Shown here one piece after another: positions 50,829 through 61,569 of a DNA stretch of 64,000 nt. The DNA comes from Incurvaria masculella (taxonomy: Eukaryota; Arthropoda; Insecta; Lepidoptera; Incurvariidae). The stretch's first letter is position 1; each line of letters opens with the position of its first letter. The stretch covers positions 11,865,001-11,929,000 of the forward strand of contig OX335645.2 of the NCBI GenBank assembly GCA_946894095.1, written 5' to 3'. Position numbers and translations under genes: made by a program. The notes under the pieces were generated by a model, which ran no database searches, was not told the origin of the DNA, and saw nothing but the letters and a program-made list of their open reading frames with translations.

Positions 50829-51755
50829 TAAGTTGCTTTGTTTTTTAAGATATTAGGTTTGTAGACTTTATTTATGATACTAAAACTTTTTAGAAATCAT
50901 TTCTGTATGTATGTATGTATGTATATTCTTCCATAACTCTTAAACCGATTATCCGCATGAGATGAAACATAGTACACGTACATTTGACTACCCGGGATTT
51001 AGGATTGGCTAAATATAATTCAGTTCCGCTTACGCTAAGATGTAGCTGTCATACAAACTGCAATGCTATGCACGGCTCGGCGGGAGGGCGGCAGCTGGAG
51101 GGGGTGGGCTCGCTTACTTTTACTAATTGTACCGAAGTACGGCTTGGTATTTCCTGCAACTTTAGGACTGCTCGGCAAAATCCTTGAGAACCAATTACTC
51201 GATTTAGATGCGGATTGTATCTACGTCTAGCCTGATTCTACTCAAAACTTATAGGCTACATAATATAACGCTTCATTACCTGAAGGGTGAGTAGTGAGTG
51301 TTAAATTCTTATAACTTGCGATCCACTTACCCGATTTATGTGCGTATTTTATCAATGTATAAGATCTCTGGGAGCAGTCAGGTTCGAGATGGGTTACTGT
51401 TTTCGATGTTGAGGCTAGCTGTGGGTTGGAGTCCACGCAAAACTTACCTATGTTACACGTTACTTACTTACTAGGTAAACAATGTTGCAGTGCAAGTGCA
51501 GAAAGGTTCTGGGGGCCAATGCTTTTTTTTTAAATAGCCACCAAATGTCAACGAAGCGCTGAATGGGAATGATTGGATGTTTCTCATTAAATCATGCTAT
51601 TTCATCTCGAACGATCTTGATTAAATTTGGTAGATGGATACATTGTCCTGGACCAGTTTGACCCAATTTTGGACCAGTCATGTTGGCTACTTTTTATCCA
51701 TGAAATAATTTAGCCGACACTAACCCGAGCGGAGCCGGGTACCCCAGCTAGTATC
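50790..51755 (+). mobile_element. Transposable element with ctagctgcggtacc terminus, copy 2
   Basis: Matches 26128-26938 in reverse orientation, with ttactccatgaataaccctt-type and actagctggggtacccggct-type ends. It carries a GTAT microsatellite (50903-50924) and the captured SINE fragment at 51362-51480 (gttcgagatgggttactgtt, ttgaggctagctgtgg). The bases 51000-51180 are specific to this copy. Confidence 0.75.
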
Positions 51756-51769
51756 TTTATAAATTGTAG

Positions 51770-51920
51770 CCTATGTGTTATTCTGATGTATAAGCTATAT
51801 TATTGTAAAGTCTCATTAAAATCCATTCAGTAGTTTTTACGTGAAAGAGTAACAAACATCCATCCATCCATCCATCCATTATTACAAACTTTCCTCTTTA
51901 TAATATTGGTAGGATTAAAA
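51770..51920 (-). repeat. Third occurrence of the palindrome-centre sequence
   Basis: Reverse complement of about 50285-50440: taatcctac-aatattataa, ggatggatggatgtttgtta, ctctttcacgtaaaaactac and gcttatacatc-gaataacac are shared. Its presence outside the palindrome suggests a separate mobile sequence with a (GGAT)n tract. Confidence 0.65.
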
Positions 51921-52394
51921 AGATACAAACTTAAAAAGTGTATGAAAGTCAAGCGTACTCTAATTTCTGGCGAAAAACTTCCGTTTCCTGGCAAAAGCTA
52001 GTATTTTTTCTTGCATGTTGTTTTTAACACAACCATTTACATAAACTGCGTAATTTTCAATCACACAATGACTTACTTACTTATAAACTACATTTTATTT
52101 ATTGTAAAGCCTTTAAAATGTATTTGCTTAAGCGAAACATAAATATTAAGTAATTAAAAAAAGTGACAGCAAAGACTGCATAACAAATTCACGATGCTCA
52201 TGAACTCGGTATGAAGTGAACCCACATAGGATCAGCTACATAGGCAGTACTCATATAAATAGGACAGCTTAGGCTTGCTTTGTTGCATCTATTTTATTGC
52301 TAAGTTTAAAACCAACATGTGTGCCGGTTAACAGTATGTCACCGAAGACTTAAGCAACCCGAAGACAATGACTAGTGACGTGTTCATTGTTGTA

Positions 52395-53160
52395 AGGTTA
52401 CTGGACATGGATTGATAAATTCACACATAGCTATTAACGTATTGTTTTTTAAGTTACTGGACATTGATTGCTAAATTTACACACAGCTAGTAACGTATTG
52501 TTTTTTTTACGTTATTGGACATAGATTGCTAAATTCACACACAGCTATTAACGTATTGTTTTTTAAGTTACTGGACATTGATTGCTAAATTCACACACAG
52601 CTAGTAACGTATTGTTTTTTTTATGTTATTGGACATAGATTGCTAAATTCACACACAGCAAGTAACGTATTGTTTGTTTTATGTTATTGGACATAGATTG
52701 CTATATTCACATACAACTAGTAACGTATTGTTTTTTTATGTTATTGGACATACATTGCTAAATTCACATACAGCTAGTAACTTATTGTTTTTTTATGTTA
52801 TTGGACATAGATTGCTAAATTCACACACAGCTAGTAACGTATTGTTTTTTTATATTATTGGACATACATTGCTTAATTCACACACACCTAGTAACGTATT
52901 GTTTTTTTATGTTATTGGACATAGATTGCTAAATTCACACACAGCAAGTAACGTATTGTTTTTTTATGTTATTGGACATAGATTGCTAAATTCACATACA
53001 ACTAGTAACGTATTGTTTTTTTATGTTATTGGACATAGATTGGTAAATTCACACACAGCAAGTAACGTATTGTTTATTTTATGTTATTGGACATAGATTG
53101 CTAAATTCACATACAACTAGTAACGTATTGTTTTTTTATGGTGCTAGACATGGATTACTA
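52395..53160 (-). repeat. 57-bp satellite-like array, about 13 units
   Basis: Unit (plus strand): gttattggacatagattgct then aaattcacacacagctagta then acgtattgtttttttat, with A/G and T-run changes. It contains an open plus-strand frame (52674-53096) because 57 is a multiple of three; I do not regard it as a gene. The final unit runs directly into a reversed SINE body, whose end resembles the unit. Confidence 0.92.
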
Positions 53161-53425
53161 AATTCACTCACAGCGTCACAATTTCAAACCAACACACCAC
53201 ATTCCCAAAGGAATTGGGTGCAATGCCAGGACCTTACCTTCATGCACACGGCTTAGCCCTACCACCTAGTAGGAGAAGGTCACTTACAGTTTTACATGGA
53301 TTCCGAACCATGAAACACCTTGAACGATATCCAACACAGAAAGAGAAATAAAGTGGTGAATGAACAATGCGGGGCCAACCACATGAATTCTGGCAAGTAT
53401 CTGCGACCCTGAGCTACGGAATAAT
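53143..53425 (-). repeat. SINE with shared body and tRNA-like head, at the end of the satellite
   Basis: Reading the plus strand: tagacatggattactaaatt (SINE end), caacacaccacattcccaaa, gcaatgccaggacctt, cctaccacctagtaggagaa, ttttacatggattccgaacc (body), then, in place of the 5S-like head, the tRNA-type head region (aatgcggggccaacc, tctggcaagtatctgcgacc, tgagctacgg). Confidence 0.7.
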
Positions 53426-54157
53426 TAAAAAAAAAGCTTAGTCATCTTGTCTTCTTCTTACCGAGATAATAATTTTCATTACAAAATCATTGTGTCATAA
53501 TTCAGGTGAACACATTTACAGGTGTTATTCCATTCATGTCCTGCATCGAGATAAAGAGACTCGATGGCTCCTAAACACTCATCGAAGCTTTTACGCGCAT
53601 TGCCCTGCTCGTTGGCTACTATGTTGTAGGACGGTAAGCTCGCTTGGCCCCTACTAAGCGCGGCCGTTGTAGTGAACGGTGAGTGATAGCAGGCAGGCAG
53701 TGCCGGCTGACTAATGACTGCGCCGCCGCGCCGCGGGGGGTGCGGGGGTGCGGGGGAGCGGCGGCGGCGCCGTGTCGCCGCAGCCGGTGCCGGGATAAGT
53801 GGTTTCGCCTTCAAAATAAAGCTCGCACTTTTTTGTCACAATTAGGAAGCATTCATGGGTGCCGATGTCATAAATCATGGAAGGGGTGAAGTTATGAGGG
53901 GTAGGTGATTCCACATAGATACAGTTTGAAGGCACTCGTTGTCACAAGATTGTAATTTGAGTATCGATAGGATTTAAGAGAGTGATAAGAACTTATTGAA
54001 TTGAGTTAGACAAGTGCTTAAGAAAACCACATTTCGATAACAAAAAATGGCATAAATATTATTTAAAAATAAAACTGTAAGTCTCTGGTGTTTTGCTTTG
54101 ATTGCTCAAATCAAGCAAAAATGAGGTAAATAAAAATATACAGGTTGTCGTAACGGC
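53426..54157. other. Non-coding stretch with a G-rich tract
   Basis: 53718-53790 is a G/C-rich tract (gcgccgccgcgccgcggggg) giving long artefact frames on both strands. No gene seen. Confidence 0.4.
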
Positions 54158-54391
54158 CAGGGGGTCCATTCAGGGCAAGAGTGAGTTCGAATTCGTCACT
54201 AAATAACAACTCACTTTTTTAAATAGTCAATGTTTCCACACTTCTTGAACATCATTACAGTTAGGTAAAAATCTGGTTTGTCCCGTAAATACGTTGGAAG
54301 TATAAATAACGGTTCCGTAATTTTAATAATAATATTTTTAGGTTAACTCACTCCCGAACTCGAACTCACTCTAACCTGAATGGGCTCCCAG
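54158..54391. mobile_element. Short inverted-repeat element
   Basis: Left end gtccattcagggcaagagtg and agttcgaattcg; right end, reversed, gcccattcaggttagagtga and gttcgagttcggg. About 235 bp with an AT-rich centre; no ORF. Probably a MITE. Confidence 0.65.
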
Positions 54392-54570
54392 TACATTAAA
54401 TTTAGGAAATAATTATTGGGATTGAAAGAAACAAAAAAGTTTAATAACTTTTTGATGAAAATCCTCTAAATAAAAAGTTAGACTTTTCATACAAAGTAAT
54501 TCAATAATTTAGTGTAAAAATAATCTAATGGTCTTTAAGAACGTGGGAATGTTGCACGTGTGTGTGTACT

Positions 54571-54660
54571 TGGACATGGATGGCTAATATCACACCTGAT
54601 GTCATGACATTAGCCTGATACGCCACGTTGGATCTAGGTTCCATGCCAAGACCTTTTAAA
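54571..54660 (-). repeat. SINE end fragment
   Basis: Contains ggacatggatggctaatatc, acacctgatgtcatgaca and ttccatgccaagacctt, a reversed match to the 3' part of the shared SINE body. Confidence 0.7.
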
Positions 54661-55484
54661 TTTCAAAAATGTATAACTCGGTAACTAGACACTGTAGAGA
54701 AAAAAAAAATGCTTTTTTGTCTCGGAAAAACATGAGGAGGACGATGGCGAAATTAATGTACTGGCCGTTGCGACACCCCGTATATAAACATAGCATAAAA
54801 AAGTTTGACCTATGAATAAGAGGGTCATATTTTTACAGGTAATCAACATAGAAAAGCAATAAATGTTTCGTCTATAGTTGTAGCTATTGTAATAAATAAA
54901 TTTTTCACTTGCATAACACAGATAAGGAACTGAATACAACTTATTGTCGCGCCCTTAAAGATAAAATATAAATTTAATTTAATAAATAATAATTTAAAGA
55001 TAAAATATACCGTGCAGACAGAAAGTTTTGAAACTGGGAAGCGTAAAAGTTCACCTTGGGGCTAAACAGGTGTCGATTCGGAACGTTGAAAAGCTCAAAT
55101 ACCTCCAATGAATTTCATTACTATCCAACTCGAACTCGGAACTCCCCGCAATCCAACAAATGAAAGTTACCTAGTTTCTATTTCAGAAATTCGAAACTGG
55201 AATTTTCGTCCGATCGACCACAAGCAATGGCGGCGCAGCGGCAAGTTGGACGGAAACACTCCACAGCTAGAGCTGGCCCGAACTATGGTCCCACTACGAA
55301 CCTACGCCACCTTTAATTAAATGACAAGTACATTGAAATAGTTCAATTATTCGACATTGTTGAGCTGAGTTTTCTAAATTACCTTAATGTTTTGCAATTT
55401 GTTGCTTATTTGTGACTTCAGAGTGCATATTCTTAAATATTTTGTTGTACCTCGCTTGCTGCTGTGCAGTTTTGATTAAACTCG
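54661..55484. other. Non-coding stretch, no gene supported
   Basis: AT-rich. A plus-strand frame at 55108-55320 has no domain signature. Confidence 0.35.
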
Positions 55485-55670
55485 GCATAGAGACAGTCTG
55501 GACCTTGGATAAGAACATAGGCTACCTTTTGTGACAACAATTTAACTCGAAGGGGGTGAAATAGCGGATGAAAATTGGTATGGGAACTCATATAATATCC
55601 AGGAAATAATTCAGCCGGACATCAGTCCAAAACAAAATTGACCCGAGCGGAGCCGGGTACCTCAGATAGT
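55485..55670 (+). repeat. Interspersed repeat ending in cggagccgggtacctcag, copy 2
   Basis: Matches 14905-15095: gagacagtctggaccttgga, aagaacataggctacc, gaaatagcggatgaaaa, atccaggaaataattcagcc and acccgagcggagccgggtac. Confidence 0.65.
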
Positions 55671-55674
55671 ATTA

Positions 55675-56460
55675 TAGATATTACTTAACAGTTTGACTAA
55701 TACAATTTGCCTACACGACAGTGTAGGAACAATGGCACGTGGTACCCATTACTTTATGACTTTTTTGGATATACAAAGAAATAAGTGGTAAAGGATAGCT
55801 TAGAGTACCATCGTCAAGAGCTCGTTAAAGAAGTTGGTTAATGGATTCAGTAATTAAGTTAAGTAGAATTCAGAATTTAAGATGTAAGATTTTTCTTAAG
55901 GCAAAGAACGGTAGCAATTGTAATTTGAATAATAAATTGCTTAATTATTTTAATTATCTACGGTTAGCTTTTTCCGAAGTTTTTCATTTGACGTTAGTCT
56001 TACGTTACAAATATATTCTAATATAAACATTAAATAAAGGAAATATGGTTACTAGTATAAAATATATGCTCGAACTTTTTTGCTTCGCCCCATGTTTATA
56101 AAATATTTATATTTCACAGTCAGTTGGGGCACGTCTTGTCCCAGCAACTTTTGAAAATGAATATTTTAAGCTAGCAGCAATGCAGTTATTATATTATAGG
56201 GCTAAACCAGAAAGGGCACAGTTTTGGGTGCTTATAAAGGCCTGCCGCACTGCGAAGATACATACACACATGGCGCCACATTTGTGCCGACACATTTGAA
56301 TAGCGATACATTTATCGCCTCCATATATCTGCACGCGGGCATGCACAACGGAGACACATTTGTGGCGGGTGCATTTGGTGGCGAGGAGGCAAGCGCGAAA
56401 CACGAATACAAGATCACTCGCGGTGGTTTTTTGTGGCGCGACACGAGACATATTGAGAGA
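55675..56460. other. Flank of the LINE; a periodic plus-strand frame at 56224-56460
   Basis: A frame beginning MGAYKGLPHCEDTYTHGATF has loosely repeated words ATFV, DTFIA and GDTFVAGAF, reflecting recurring cacatttg units in the DNA (56277-56373). I do not recognise it. It may be a decayed short tandem repeat rather than a protein. Confidence 0.3.
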
Positions 56461-58224
56461 TTTTTTTTTTATTTATTCAGGAATCACACAGTTACACAAA
56501 ATATGTAAGTAAAAAAAATACACAAAATAATTAAACCAAAAAAGATTCCACTTAAACAAAATAACAGAATTTACAGTGATTCAAGTACAAGATACAAATA
56601 CAAACCAACTAAACATATTATTACTACGTAAACTAACTCAATGTGAGATAATAAAAAGAAGCGGAAACAAAACTTGAGATAAGAACAAAAAAAAAAACAA
56701 TCTAGACCAAACAATACAAAACAAAACAAAAAACGCCTAAAATTTAACATGTTTTTTTTTTATAAAATAAAATATTCTACACAAAAATCAAAAGTTCCGT
56801 TAACCTTTATAATTGTTTTATTTTACTTTCATTATCGAAAAATAAATCTAAATCAAAAAACATTTTATTATAGTTATCGCAGCCGCGTCGCAAAAAAGAG
56901 TTACTAAGGTAACTGGTCTTACTGATCGGAACGTTAAACAGGTCGCGGGATCGTGTAAAACGATTAGGGCATCGAAAGGGAACTTTACTTAGTAGGTATG
57001 GACTATCAACCGTGTTATTAAGAATTTTTTGCAAGTATTTAATGTCAGTGAGCGTGCGCCTGTTCTCTAATGAGTCAAGATTAAGATCCTCTAGGCCAAA
57101 ACGAAAAGAAAAATGTTTTATAAATTTATTTTGATTTTTTTCAATAATATCTGTATAAGTTTCATAGTGTGGGTTCCAAGCTGTGGAGGCGAACTCAAGG
57201 TGACTTCTGACGTATGACACGTAAAGTAATTTAAAAGTAGAAGCTTTTTTAAATGACTTAGAAACCCGCAAGATGAAACCTAGCATTTTATAAGCTTTTT
57301 GGGCTATATGTGTAATATGTTTATCAAATAGTAATTTTTCATCAATTATAACTCCTAAATCGCGAACGTTTGAGCATTTACCGAGCACTTCGTTACCTAA
57401 AGTGTAAAGGTGACTAATAGGGTTATTTTTTCTGGAGAAAGTAATTGTCTGGCACTTTTTTGCATTTAGGTAAAGCTGATTCTTTAGGCAATAATTAGAT
57501 ACGTTATATAGGTCTGTTTGAAGCTCATTACAGTGTTGTGGTAGCCGGATATTTTTGAAAATTTTCATATCGTCTGCATACAGTAGGTACTCTGAACACC
57601 TAATACATTGACCTATATCGTTTATATATAATAAAAATAGTAATGGGCCAAGATGGGAACCCTGTGGTACGCCAGATGATATAGAACTATACTTAGAGCA
57701 GTATCCTCTTAAAGCAACGGCTTGAGACCGATTAGAAATATAAGATGTGAGCCAGCGTAGAAGATCGCCTCTAATACCGATAGATTTTAGTTTATTAATT
57801 AATATTGAGTGACTTATTTTATCGAAAGCTTTTGAAAAATCTGTATAAACAACATCAACTTGCATCTTGTCACACATTGATTCTAGAACAAACTCAGTCA
57901 ATTGACAGAGATTGGAGTCAACCGATCTATTTCTTAAGAATCCGTGTTGGTTACTGATTATGTGCGGTCTCACAATTGGATAAACTTGGTCATAAACATT
58001 TTTTTCCATAACCTTGCTAATTATAGGCAATTTTGAAATAGGCCGGTAATTTTCAACATTACGCTTATCACCAGATTTAAAAACAGGTGTGATATATGCC
58101 TTTTTCCAAGTGATTGGAAATGAACCTTCGTCTATAGATTTGCGAAATAGTAATTCAAGGGGGACCAATAATTCTAAAGAACATGATTTAATGAAAAAAT
58201 TTAGAGTTCCAAACATGGTTTCCC
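56461..58224 (-). mobile_element. 5'-truncated Jockey/CR1-like non-LTR retrotransposon
   Basis: On the minus strand the element ends in aataaataaaaaaaaaaa at 56461-56477, a poly(A) tail with an AATAAA-type signal. The ORF stops at 56807, leaving about 330 bp of 3' UTR. The 5' end is lost: the frame starts in the middle of the reverse-transcriptase domain and meets a SINE at 58225. No endonuclease or ORF1 remains. Confidence 0.88.
56807..58224 (-). CDS. Reverse-transcriptase ORF of the LINE, 5' truncated but open
   Basis: About 470 codons open without a stop. In order: KKAYITPVFKSGDKRNVENY (RT block 1-2), NQHGFLRNRSVDSNL, VVYTDFSKAFDKISHSILIN (first catalytic Asp), SSGVPQGSHLGPLLFLLYIN, EYLLYADDMKIF (YADD catalytic pair), RDLGVIIDEKLLFDKHI, and the thumb/C-terminal LLYVSYVRSHLEFASTAWNP. 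This is the layout of Jockey/CR1-clade enzymes that copy LINE RNA at the target site. QGSHLGP has His where most have Ile. The first codons of the open frame (58225-58279) belong to the SINE. Intact catalytic motifs suggest a recent insertion, but the element cannot move alone. Confidence 0.92.
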
Positions 58225-58614
58225 GCCTCAGTGGCCCAGTGGCGCGACACTTCGGCGATTGCTCTCCGAAGTTAAGCAACGCTGGGTCCGGTCTGGTCTT
58301 GGATGGGTGACCATTCGACCGTTGAGAGAGGCTGGCCGTGGTTCGGATTCCACGTTAAGCTGTAGGTCCCCTTCCTCACTTACTAGGTGGTAGGGTTTAT
58401 CCCGCCCGGGTTGGTACCATCGCATTGGATGAACGATGGTCGAAGCGGCAATGAAAATTGTCCGTGTTTTCCATCCAGTTCAATGTAGCCGTGCAATATA
58501 AGGAAGGTCCTGGCATGGCACCTAGTTCCCATGTGGTGTGTTGGGCTAATACCATGACAGAACTTGTGGTATTAGCCATCCATGTCCAGTCACATAAAAA
58601 AAAAAAAAAAAAAA
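58225..58614 (+). repeat. 5S-type SINE, young full-length copy 2, inserted at the LINE 5' end
   Basis: Nearly identical to 22723-23114, including the 5S-like internal promoter, body and a poly(A) tail at 58596-58614. It abuts the 5' end of the minus-strand LINE ORF, whose reading frame runs into it and ends there. Confidence 0.92.
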
Positions 58615-58619
58615 TGTCG

Positions 58620-61068
58620 AAATTGAGAAGCATCCACAGCGATATGATTATAGACTACCTGACTACAGATACAGAAGGGTTACAGAAATTATCTGCGCCA
58701 AAATTTGAAACAAGTACCAACATATTTGTACTATACTATTTAGTTATTTTGCCATGACACTGAAACAGGAGGCTTAGTAAAATATTCACACATTATAGTA
58801 AAATATGATTTCACACATTTGTATAACGGCTTGGATTGTATAACCAAAAATTTTATATGACCTGAACATAACATGAAACATTTGACCTGTATATGAATCA
58901 AGTCGAGGTAACAACGAGTTCAATTATAACTTAAGACCTATGCATATGATTTTAATTCGGCGTATGTCCGCACATATCCCGATTCTTATCAATTCTAGAT
59001 TACGTATTATCACAATAAGTACCGGAATTATAAGCAGTGTGTTAAAATTTGAGAGGCGTCGAGGAAAAATCAACTATTATTTATTTAATTGTGTGCCGCG
59101 GACACAGCTACTCTATGACAATCCGTTAAACCATTGTTTTTGCTCCTAAGCTCCAAACATATTTTTACCGCCAAAGTTCATTTGAACAACATCGTGAATG
59201 CAGAAATATTTTTGAATAACTTGAACTCTCATTGTCACCAGCAATTTAATTTTATCTCTATGTCCCTCTATCATTGGACTCCCGTGTGGCGGAATAATGT
59301 GGACATATATTCCGCGGATGAAGAATTCGTTCTGGGAAAATATCGACATCCCCAAAATTTGATCTAAAGTAAGTGACCACATAAATATACATAAACAACT
59401 ATATTTTGTCAATTACAGCTATGGGTCAATATGTCAACGTCAATATGTGTAGCGCGACACTATAAGAGCGCAGATATCCTTTCCTTCTCAACCAACATTT
59501 TATAAATTGTCATTGAAAATGGGATCCCCGTTTTCATGAGCCGAAATGTAAGAAAAAGACAGGTCTCCGTACTGTCACCTAATCTATCAATCCGAATTAT
59601 AAGATCTCAGGCACTGTAAGGTCTCAGAAACGTCAGCAAAAGTCCATTGCATCTTGACCGTACTTCGCGGCGCCTTGTAAGGAGAAATATCGCGACTGAG
59701 ACTACTGTTTTGTCAATAAATGTGTCTAAAACTAAATCATATTAGACGTTTAACATCTCAAATGGAGGAACATTTTAGATGCTACTGACCCATTTTTCTT
59801 CATATATGACTGGCACCTCAAACAATGTCATTGCGCCCTTGAGTCTACGCGCCGCCGCTCCGCGCCGCCGTGTCGTGTTCTTGTCGAGTTAGACTTAATA
59901 GGGGCGGTAGGACTACTGATAAAAAAGTAGTTATGTATCGATTCTGTAGCATAGCATAAACATAATATGTTGTAGCACACACGTTGCGCCACCCATGTTA
60001 AATAACTCAGTTCAGTTTTTTTCAGTTCATTGCCACAAAATGGCGTTTATTTTCATATTTTAGAAACATACATGATTAAATTATGCTGTACACGCGAAAC
60101 CTAACCAGGTGAAGAGCAAGTGAACAGGCAAAATGGTTATTAATTCTGACGTTTACTTGCATTTCGTAACATACCAACTGGTAAATTTTAGTTCACTCGG
60201 CCGATTAAATTTTCGTTTGACAGTTAGCATGGTACGAAATGCACCTAAACGGTAGATTTAATCACTCTCTCGCGTGTTCACCTGCTATTCACCCGGCAAC
60301 TTATCATACCATGGTAACCCCCAGCAGTCCGACGGACACGGCCGATGGTCGCAGTCGCGGAAGTCAGAACAGACTGACTGAACCACCAACGAAAGGACTG
60401 AATGAAATGACTATGATATTTTCATAACCGAGGAAAAAACCGTATTGGAATGTATTTATTAATATAAGAATAATAGGATGTGAGAAGTCTGGCGAGTCGT
60501 GCTAAAGCCATTTTTATCCGTAGAATCGCTCCCGAAATTCAAAGAGTTGCCTCTTTGCGGCGAATGTTCTAGGTACTTTGGGGCAAACATCGGCTGACTT
60601 CAATGAAATATTTTACATTTAGTGCAACATATTTCATTGGATTGCTCTCCGATCCTCATTTTTCATTAGTTTTAATTTAAATTTTACTTTTAGATGTTAG
60701 AATATTTAATATTAATTTAAGAGAGCTTTAGTTCATTATAATTTTATTTCGTGTTTATACAATAAGACCATATATAGAATAATAGGAAAATGTTCGTTAT
60801 TGAAGAATAATATACGTTGTCATAAAATCGTAAGAAAATATAAGATTGCACATATTAATTTGATAATATTGATATTCCAAGGCAAATTATTTTAGGGCCT
60901 CATTTGAGGATAACATTTGAACTCATTCATTTTTGTTTGATATGTGTAATGTTATTATGGCCTTTCCTGATAGTTGAAATATTTCAACATTCAAATAATA
61001 AAAAATCGTTATCGATGTTTTCAAACACTCGTAAATATATGGGTTTTGATGCTAAACTAGTCGTATAG
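58620..61068. other. Non-coding stretch, no gene supported
   Basis: AT-rich with short frames only. 59848-59875 is a GC-rich patch (gcgccgccgctccgcgccgc). No repeat shared within this window was recognised. Confidence 0.4.
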
Positions 61069-61202
61069 AGGGAGCAAAAACGCAACGATACGGCTGTATC
61101 GATCGATAACTGTGTTTTTGTTTAGCTTTTCGTGCGAGCGGAAAAGAGAAAGATAGACGTTTATCGGACGGTATAGCTGTATCGTTCGTTTGTGCTCCCG
61201 CT
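61069..61202. mobile_element. Short MITE with about 31-bp inverted ends
   Basis: Left gggagcaaaaacgcaacgat and acggctgtatcg; right, reversed, gggagcacaaacgaacgata and cagctatacc. Total about 134 bp. Two internal near-palindromes (gatacggctgtatcgatc) add to the fold. Confidence 0.7.
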
Positions 61203-61269
61203 TCTGGAGCTCTGGTTGGATATCTTCTTAAAGTTCCTGAAAGCGCGTAAATTTTTCGTCGAGCTAGCA

Positions 61270-61312
61270 GTTGGTGTTAGCCATCCATGTCAAATAACAT
61301 AAAAATATATAG
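61270..61312 (+). repeat. SINE 3' end fragment
   Basis: gttggtgttagccatccatg then tcaaataacataaaaatata, matching the terminal part of the shared SINE body (gtattagccatccatgtcca, then gtcacataaaa). Confidence 0.6.
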
Positions 61313-61315
61313 TTT

Positions 61316-61470
61316 CCGTTGCCTCATCCACACCTCCAAACGGGCTCTCGTTCGACGCAAAAAGCAAGTCCGCGCCGCACACCCGCGCGCACTGGAAATG
61401 GGAAGTGATTCCGTCAAAGCTCCGCGTAAGTAGGTACGTGAGGGCGTGCTCGAAACTGAACCGCCTATTC
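61316..61470 (-). CDS. Possible exon with an aldehyde-dehydrogenase-like C-terminal motif
   Basis: The minus-strand frame reads RFSFEHALTYLLTRSFDGIT, then SHFQCARVCGADLLFASNES, then PFGGVDEATE. The pattern AxYLxTR...G...E-x-PFGGV resembles the late region of aldehyde dehydrogenases (for example succinate-semialdehyde type), where FTR is followed about 20 residues later by PFGGxKxSG. The KxSG part is absent; a GT just after the second Gly of FGG could be a donor. Splice acceptor unclear. GC content is raised. It could be chance or a decayed copy. Confidence 0.3.
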
Positions 61471-61569
61471 TTTATGGCTCGCCGGAGGGGACGAAATATG
61501 TAAAGCTTGTGGTTAATGGTGTAAGTGGTCGTACTTAGCGTAGCGTTAATATTCTGCAGAAACATTTTT

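Noticed and set aside
52674..53096. 140-codon frame with a 19-residue period
   Set aside because: Direct product of the 57-bp tandem array, low complexity and linked to a SINE end; no evidence that it is a protein.
56224..56508. 94-codon frame with repeated DTF words
   Set aside because: Short imperfect DNA repeats with no known domain and no transcript signals; too weak to call a gene.
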